NCBI RefSeq assembly: GCF_000723185.1
Contig: NZ_CBTY010000009.1
Location: 248,001-312,000, forward strand
Source of the DNA: Candidatus Nitrosotenuis uzonensis
GTDB lineage: Archaea; Thermoproteota; Nitrososphaeria; Nitrososphaerales; Nitrosopumilaceae
Length of the DNA stretch: 64,000 nucleotides
Reading direction: 5' to 3'
The notes beneath the pieces are model-generated. The model ran no database searches. It had not been told where the DNA came from and saw only the letters and a program-made list of their open reading frames with translations. The position numbers were made by a program, and so were the translations under genes. Below, in pieces: positions 60,915 to 64,000 of this stretch (the stretch's first letter is position 1; the number at the start of each line of letters is the position of its first letter).

Positions 60915-62114
60915 CTAGGAAGGCGTTTCCTGCGAACGCCTCAACGAGGATCTTGCCATTATCGGCGACATTATTGTAGTGATAAAGCCTACTGCTACGA
61001 TTACTGAGAACATGCCTACGTCAATGAGTCCTGCCTCAAGTCCTATGGTGGCAATAACAAGCTCTACCATTCCCCTGTTGTTCATAAGATAGCCTATGGT
61101 CTTGCTCTCGGATTTTGAAAATCCAGCAAGCTTGGCACCTATGAATCCACCTCCTACTTTGCCACCAATTGCCACCCCGAGCAGAATAGCAAAAAGCGGC
61201 AGATGATCTGCTATTGAATATATGTTCAGCTCAATTCCGATAAAGGCAAAGAAGATTGGTGCCAGGAATCCAAACGTGATTGCAGAAAATATTCCGCTGA
61301 CGCGTTCAAAGTTTTCCTTTCCTATGAGCTCGCGATATATGACAAGGCCAGCAAAGAATGTCCCTATTACAAAGTGCAATCCTACCTGCTCAGCTATTAG
61401 TGAGAGTCCGATTGCAGATACAAGTAATATTCCAAATGATGCCTCTCTTGTCTTTAGCTTCTCAAACCACGGAGTCATTGCGCGTGGAAGGAAATGTTTT
61501 GTCTTGCCAAGGATAAAGTCAAGTAGGAATATTCCTCCAACAAACGCCGCAATCTTTACCACCGAGAATCCGATATTGCCATAGTCCAGCTCTTGATCAG
61601 GATTTGCTGCCATCTGTAAAATTATTGCAAGCACTACAAGCGAGAGTATGTCGTTAATCACTCCTGCAGTCATCACAGTGCTCCCAAGCTTGCTCTTGAG
61701 TAGATTAAACTCCATCAATACGACGGCAGACACTGGGACTGCGGTAATTGCAAGTGTTAGTCCTATGAAAAGCGACATAATGAGATCAAGTCCGAGTAGA
61801 TGCGACATACCCGTTCCAGCCAAAAACGGAACAAAGAACGCCACAGTAGACAAAAGTAATGCCTTTTTGCCTGCCTTTTTTATCTCGTTAGGATGCATCT
61901 CAAGTCCTGTTAGAAACATCAGAAAGAACACACCAAGATCAGTAATCACCTTAAGTGATGTGTCCACGTGCACCAAACCAAGCAATGAAGGTCCTATTAA
62001 CACGCCTGCAAAAAGCTCGCCTACAAGCGCAGGTTGTTTCATACGCTGGGCTACCTCCCCCAATACCCTTGCGGCCACAAGCATTATGATTACACTGATG
62101 AAAAACTCGGACAC
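60915..62114 (-). CDS. CPA2-family Na+(K+)/H+ antiporter
   Basis: 399 aa with about 12 membrane helices. ALVGELFAGVLIGPSLLG and the helix pair LTLAITAVPVSAVVLMEFNLLKSKLGSTVMTAGVINDILSLV (functional Asp) are CPA2/KefB-NapA traits. No RCK/TrkA-N domain follows, so it lacks the nucleotide gating of KefB. Maintains pH and ion balance. Starts at ATG 62114. Confidence 0.93.
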   Translation of the reverse strand: MSEFFISVIIMLVAARVLGEVAQRMKQPALVGELFAGVLIGPSLLGLVHVDTSLKVITDLGVFFLMFLTGLEMHPNEIKKAGKKALLLSTVAFFVPFLAGTGMSHLLGLDLIMSLFIGLTLAITAVPVSAVVLMEFNLLKSKLGSTVMTAGVINDILSLVVLAIILQMAANPDQELDYGNIGFSVVKIAAFVGGIFLLDFILGKTKHFLPRAMTPWFEKLKTREASFGILLVSAIGLSLIAEQVGLHFVIGTFFAGLVIYRELIGKENFERVSGIFSAITFGFLAPIFFAFIGIELNIYSIADHLPLFAILLGVAIGGKVGGGFIGAKLAGFSKSESKTIGYLMNNRGMVELVIATIGLEAGLIDVGMFSVIVAVGFITTIMSPIMARSSLRRSQETPS

Positions 62115-62224
62115 TTACTACTGCGACTTGTCATGTTTTATAAAAATTCCTTCACACATTGTTGATTTTGTTCCAGTATATGCGTAATTTTTAACAAATG
62201 TTTCCACAACAATAAAACAAGAGT

Positions 62225-62482
62225 TTAGGCTGTCTTTATCTTACTTTCATACAAGAAATTCTTTTTTCCTTCAATGATAATGCCAGAAATCCTTACCAAC
62301 TTTTGTTCAACCAGTGAGTGTAGTCGCCGATATGCTGTAGTCAGTGGGATATTCGTACTTTTTGATATTTCTATTGCAGATTTGGGGGCGCTTGTAATTT
62401 CTGCAAGTATTCTTTTTGTAACGTTATCAAAAATCATCGGAGATTTCAAATCATTCTTTACGTCAATTTCATCCAAGTGCAA
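62225..62482 (-). CDS. Winged-helix transcriptional regulator
   Basis: About 85 aa from TTG 62482; start uncertain. AATTTAAAAATTC (about 62507-62518) fits a TATA box 25-30 bases ahead. HTH: KRILAEITSAPKSAIEISKSTNIPLTTAYRRLHSLVEQKLV, followed by a short wing (GIIIEGKKNFLYESKI). Similar to ArsR/TrmB-type regulators without a sensor domain. Downstream of it on the same strand lies the antiporter, a possible target. Confidence 0.75.
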   Translation of the reverse strand: MHLDEIDVKNDLKSPMIFDNVTKRILAEITSAPKSAIEISKSTNIPLTTAYRRLHSLVEQKLVRISGIIIEGKKNFLYESKIKTA

Positions 62483-62635
62483 TTTTAATTTGATACATTG
62501 TAAATGAATTTTTAAATTTACAGAATTGGTGATTTTTTGATATACAGAACACAAACAATCACAGTTGAACACATATGATTGGAGTTTTACCACAAATTTG
62601 GCTAGATTTAACAGTAGTTAGAAACAATTTCTTGC

Positions 62636-62878
62636 ATGAACGAATATTTGCTCTCAAAACAACAGCTTGATTTTGGCTCGCTTGTTTTCATTTTTGGCGC
62701 AGTACTATCAGGAATAGGTGAAGCAGGTCTTGTTATGATAATGCTTGATATACAACCATTTCTGCTTCCAGAGGTTTCGTATGGTACTGCACATCTGGCA
62801 TTGTCCTACCTTGCAGCTGGCAACATCATAATGTTTATTGAATTAAAGAGAAGCTCTTTTTATTTGTCCGGATCATAG
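62636..62878 (+). CDS. Small membrane protein of unknown function
   Basis: 80 aa with two membrane helices (about 15-37, GSLVFIFGAVLSGIGEAGLVMIM; 51-68, AHLALSYLAAGNIIMFIE). Starts at ATG 62636; AT-rich promoter DNA precedes. Convergent overlap of 19 bases with the RHH gene. No family recognised. Confidence 0.6.
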   Translation: MNEYLLSKQQLDFGSLVFIFGAVLSGIGEAGLVMIMLDIQPFLLPEVSYGTAHLALSYLAAGNIIMFIELKRSSFYLSGS

Positions 62879-63414
62879 TCTCTGCGGCTTATCTTGTAGG
62901 ATATGGTGTTGTTTGTCATGCTAAATTCCACCTCGCACCCAAGTGCCTTGAATGCAGAGTCATAATATGTCTGAAAGTATATCGACCATTTTGCTCCCAT
63001 GTCATGTTTCATTACAAATTTGACATAGTCGTCTTCAGGAATTTCACTGAAATGAAATCCAGCTGCCTTTGCCCTGCTACGTAAAATAGACACCCATTCC
63101 TTTACGTCAAACTTGCCTCTCATTGCAAGGAGGAGATCTCTGGGAACGTTTCTGCCGCTTGCGTCTGCAACCTCTATTATTGTCTTGTCATCAAGTTTTT
63201 CAAAATACGACATCAGGATGTCTTTTGGTATAGGCACCCAACCCGTCTTTGATGCCACAATATCCCAATCCACAGCATGTGAAAGCAGCTGGTTTATCGC
63301 AGAGTTTAGCGTCGTGTTTTCCGCCTTGGCATAGGATCTAAGTTTATCGAGCGTCTGTTTGCTTATTCTTGCCGTAATTGTTTCAGTTTTTTCTGTCTTG
63401 TAGTCGATTGTCAT
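62860..63414 (-). CDS. Regulator with ribbon-helix-helix start and unknown C-terminal domain
   Basis: 184 aa. TETITARISKQTLDKLRSYAKAENTTLNSAINQLLSHA (about 10-47) is an RHH DNA-binding domain. The remaining 135 residues (GFHFSEIPEDDYVKFVMKHDMGAKWSIYFQTYYDSAFKALG) resemble no sensor I know; aromatic and acidic residues are frequent. Likely a thaumarchaeal transcription factor. Confidence 0.7.
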   Translation of the reverse strand: MTIDYKTEKTETITARISKQTLDKLRSYAKAENTTLNSAINQLLSHAVDWDIVASKTGWVPIPKDILMSYFEKLDDKTIIEVADASGRNVPRDLLLAMRGKFDVKEWVSILRSRAKAAGFHFSEIPEDDYVKFVMKHDMGAKWSIYFQTYYDSAFKALGCEVEFSMTNNTISYKISRRDYDPDK

Positions 63415-63565
63415 AAGAAGCCAGTAATGTTAGGAATCTACAATTAAAGTATCTTTTCACATGACCGGCATTGTTACAGACTTGCGGTACAAATGAGTAC
63501 AAATAATTACAAAATACGGCATCGATTTGATTACATTTAACAATGATTAAAAAGATCTGTTATAG

Positions 63566-64000
63566 ATGTCAGATCTAGAACCTGTTTGGAGCGAGTACGA
63601 GTCTCCCCAGTACAAGTCTTATACAATTTACAATTTTAGAACAATACCTCAGATTCAGAACCTTTCAGAGGAGAAACAACATGAAATCGAGGTTGTGGCA
63701 AATGTGCTGCCGTTTAAGACCAACAACTATGTTGTAGACCAGCTCATAGACTGGACAAATCCGCTCAAGGATCCGATGTTCATACTTACGTTTCCTCAAA
63801 AAAGGATGCTAAAGACGGCCCATTACAAACAGATGGAGCAAGTCATGGAAAGCGGCGCCAACAGAATGGAGATTCAGGCAGTTGCCAATAACATCAGGAT
63901 GCAGCTCAATCCGCATCCAGCAGGGCAGATGAGTAACATACCGCAGCTCAAGGATGGCACAAGGCTTTATGGATTACAGCACAAATACAAGGAGACGGTG
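63566..64000 (+). CDS. kamA: Lysine 2,3-aminomutase-like radical SAM enzyme, N-terminal part (cut by the window edge)
   Basis: 145 codons from ATG 63566 to the window end. NFRTIPQIQNLSEEKQHEIEVV, VLPFKTNNYVVDQLIDWTNP, DPMFILTFPQKRML and NNIRMQLNPHPAGQMSNIP are typical of the KamA family N-terminus. The CxxxCxxC cluster motif would follow beyond the edge. Probably PLP- and SAM-dependent; PLP comes from PdxS/PdxT. TTAAAAAGATC lies about 10-20 bases upstream. Confidence 0.85.
   Translation, partial: MSDLEPVWSEYESPQYKSYTIYNFRTIPQIQNLSEEKQHEIEVVANVLPFKTNNYVVDQLIDWTNPLKDPMFILTFPQKRMLKTAHYKQMEQVMESGANRMEIQAVANNIRMQLNPHPAGQMSNIPQLKDGTRLYGLQHKYKETV

Overview
The window is a stretch of chromosome from an ammonia-oxidising archaeon (Nitrososphaeria/Thaumarchaeota). 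The main evidence is a complete archaeal ammonia monooxygenase cluster (amoA, amoX, amoC, amoB plus two small membrane proteins that look like AmoY and AmoZ) among archaeal information-processing genes: TBP, thermosome, ABCE1, S3Ae, S15, Pcc1, Trm5, RtcB, a lone 5S rRNA and intron-bearing tRNAs. AmoA is nearly identical to group I.1a sequences as I remember them. By eye the GC content is about 40 to 43 %, above Nitrosopumilus and close to Nitrosotenuis-like genomes; the genus is an inference. Genes are dense, many promoters look leaderless (TATA box 25-29 nt before the start codon), and convergent genes often overlap at their stop codons.

Layout. 1-9.4 kb: partial RtcB, PurB, a stand-alone asparagine-synthase-like domain, a membrane-anchored Lon-type protease domain, an MDR dehydrogenase, two pterin genes (one fused to a nuclease-like domain), ValRS and a tandem YnfA pair. 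9.4-18.7 kb: PdxT/PdxS, an NnrS-like membrane protein, a tRNA-Trp with two introns, aconitase, unknown small genes, an EVE protein preceded by a strongly structured element, and a secreted coiled-coil protein. 18.7-28.8 kb: PheT/PheS, TrpRS, CoaD, a secreted protein, four tRNAs (Ala, Ile with intron, Leu with two introns, Thr), a B12-domain-like regulator and an orphan Dam-type methylase.

28.9-33 kb is the ammonia monooxygenase region; the AmoC D-x3-H-x12-H and AmoB His/H-x-H copper ligands are intact. 33-41.5 kb holds the archaeal S15-RecJ-Pcc1-SerRS-S3Ae-COG1325 run, a candidate C/D box sRNA, a GGR-family flavoprotein and a MoxR/VWA pair. 41.5-49.4 kb: histidine kinase, rhodanese/MBL protein, ASCH protein, TBP, an isolated RAM-domain protein, a TRAM/RGG protein, a CAP-domain protein, an archaellin/pilin-like surface protein with a large inserted domain, small RHH and zinc-ribbon genes, and Hsp20. 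49.5-64 kb: thermosome, an overlapping non-oxidative pentose phosphate operon with a transketolase-N/ribulose-phosphate-3-epimerase fusion, MscL, a USP, a His4-tailed zinc-ribbon protein, PepA, 5S rRNA, ABCE1, Trm5, a CPA2 antiporter, two regulators and the start of a KamA-like radical SAM enzyme.

Together the genes cover energy metabolism (Amo, aconitase), cofactor synthesis (PLP, CoA, pterin), translation and tRNA maturation. Three tRNAs carry bulge-helix-bulge introns and the window also encodes RtcB ligase, so intron-exon joining can be linked to a gene seen here. Points that stand out most: the double-intron tRNAs, the C/D sRNA, the 72-nt structured element at 17717-17788, the Tkt-Rpe fusion, the anchored Lon domain, the MoxR/VWA pair and several small metal-binding proteins.
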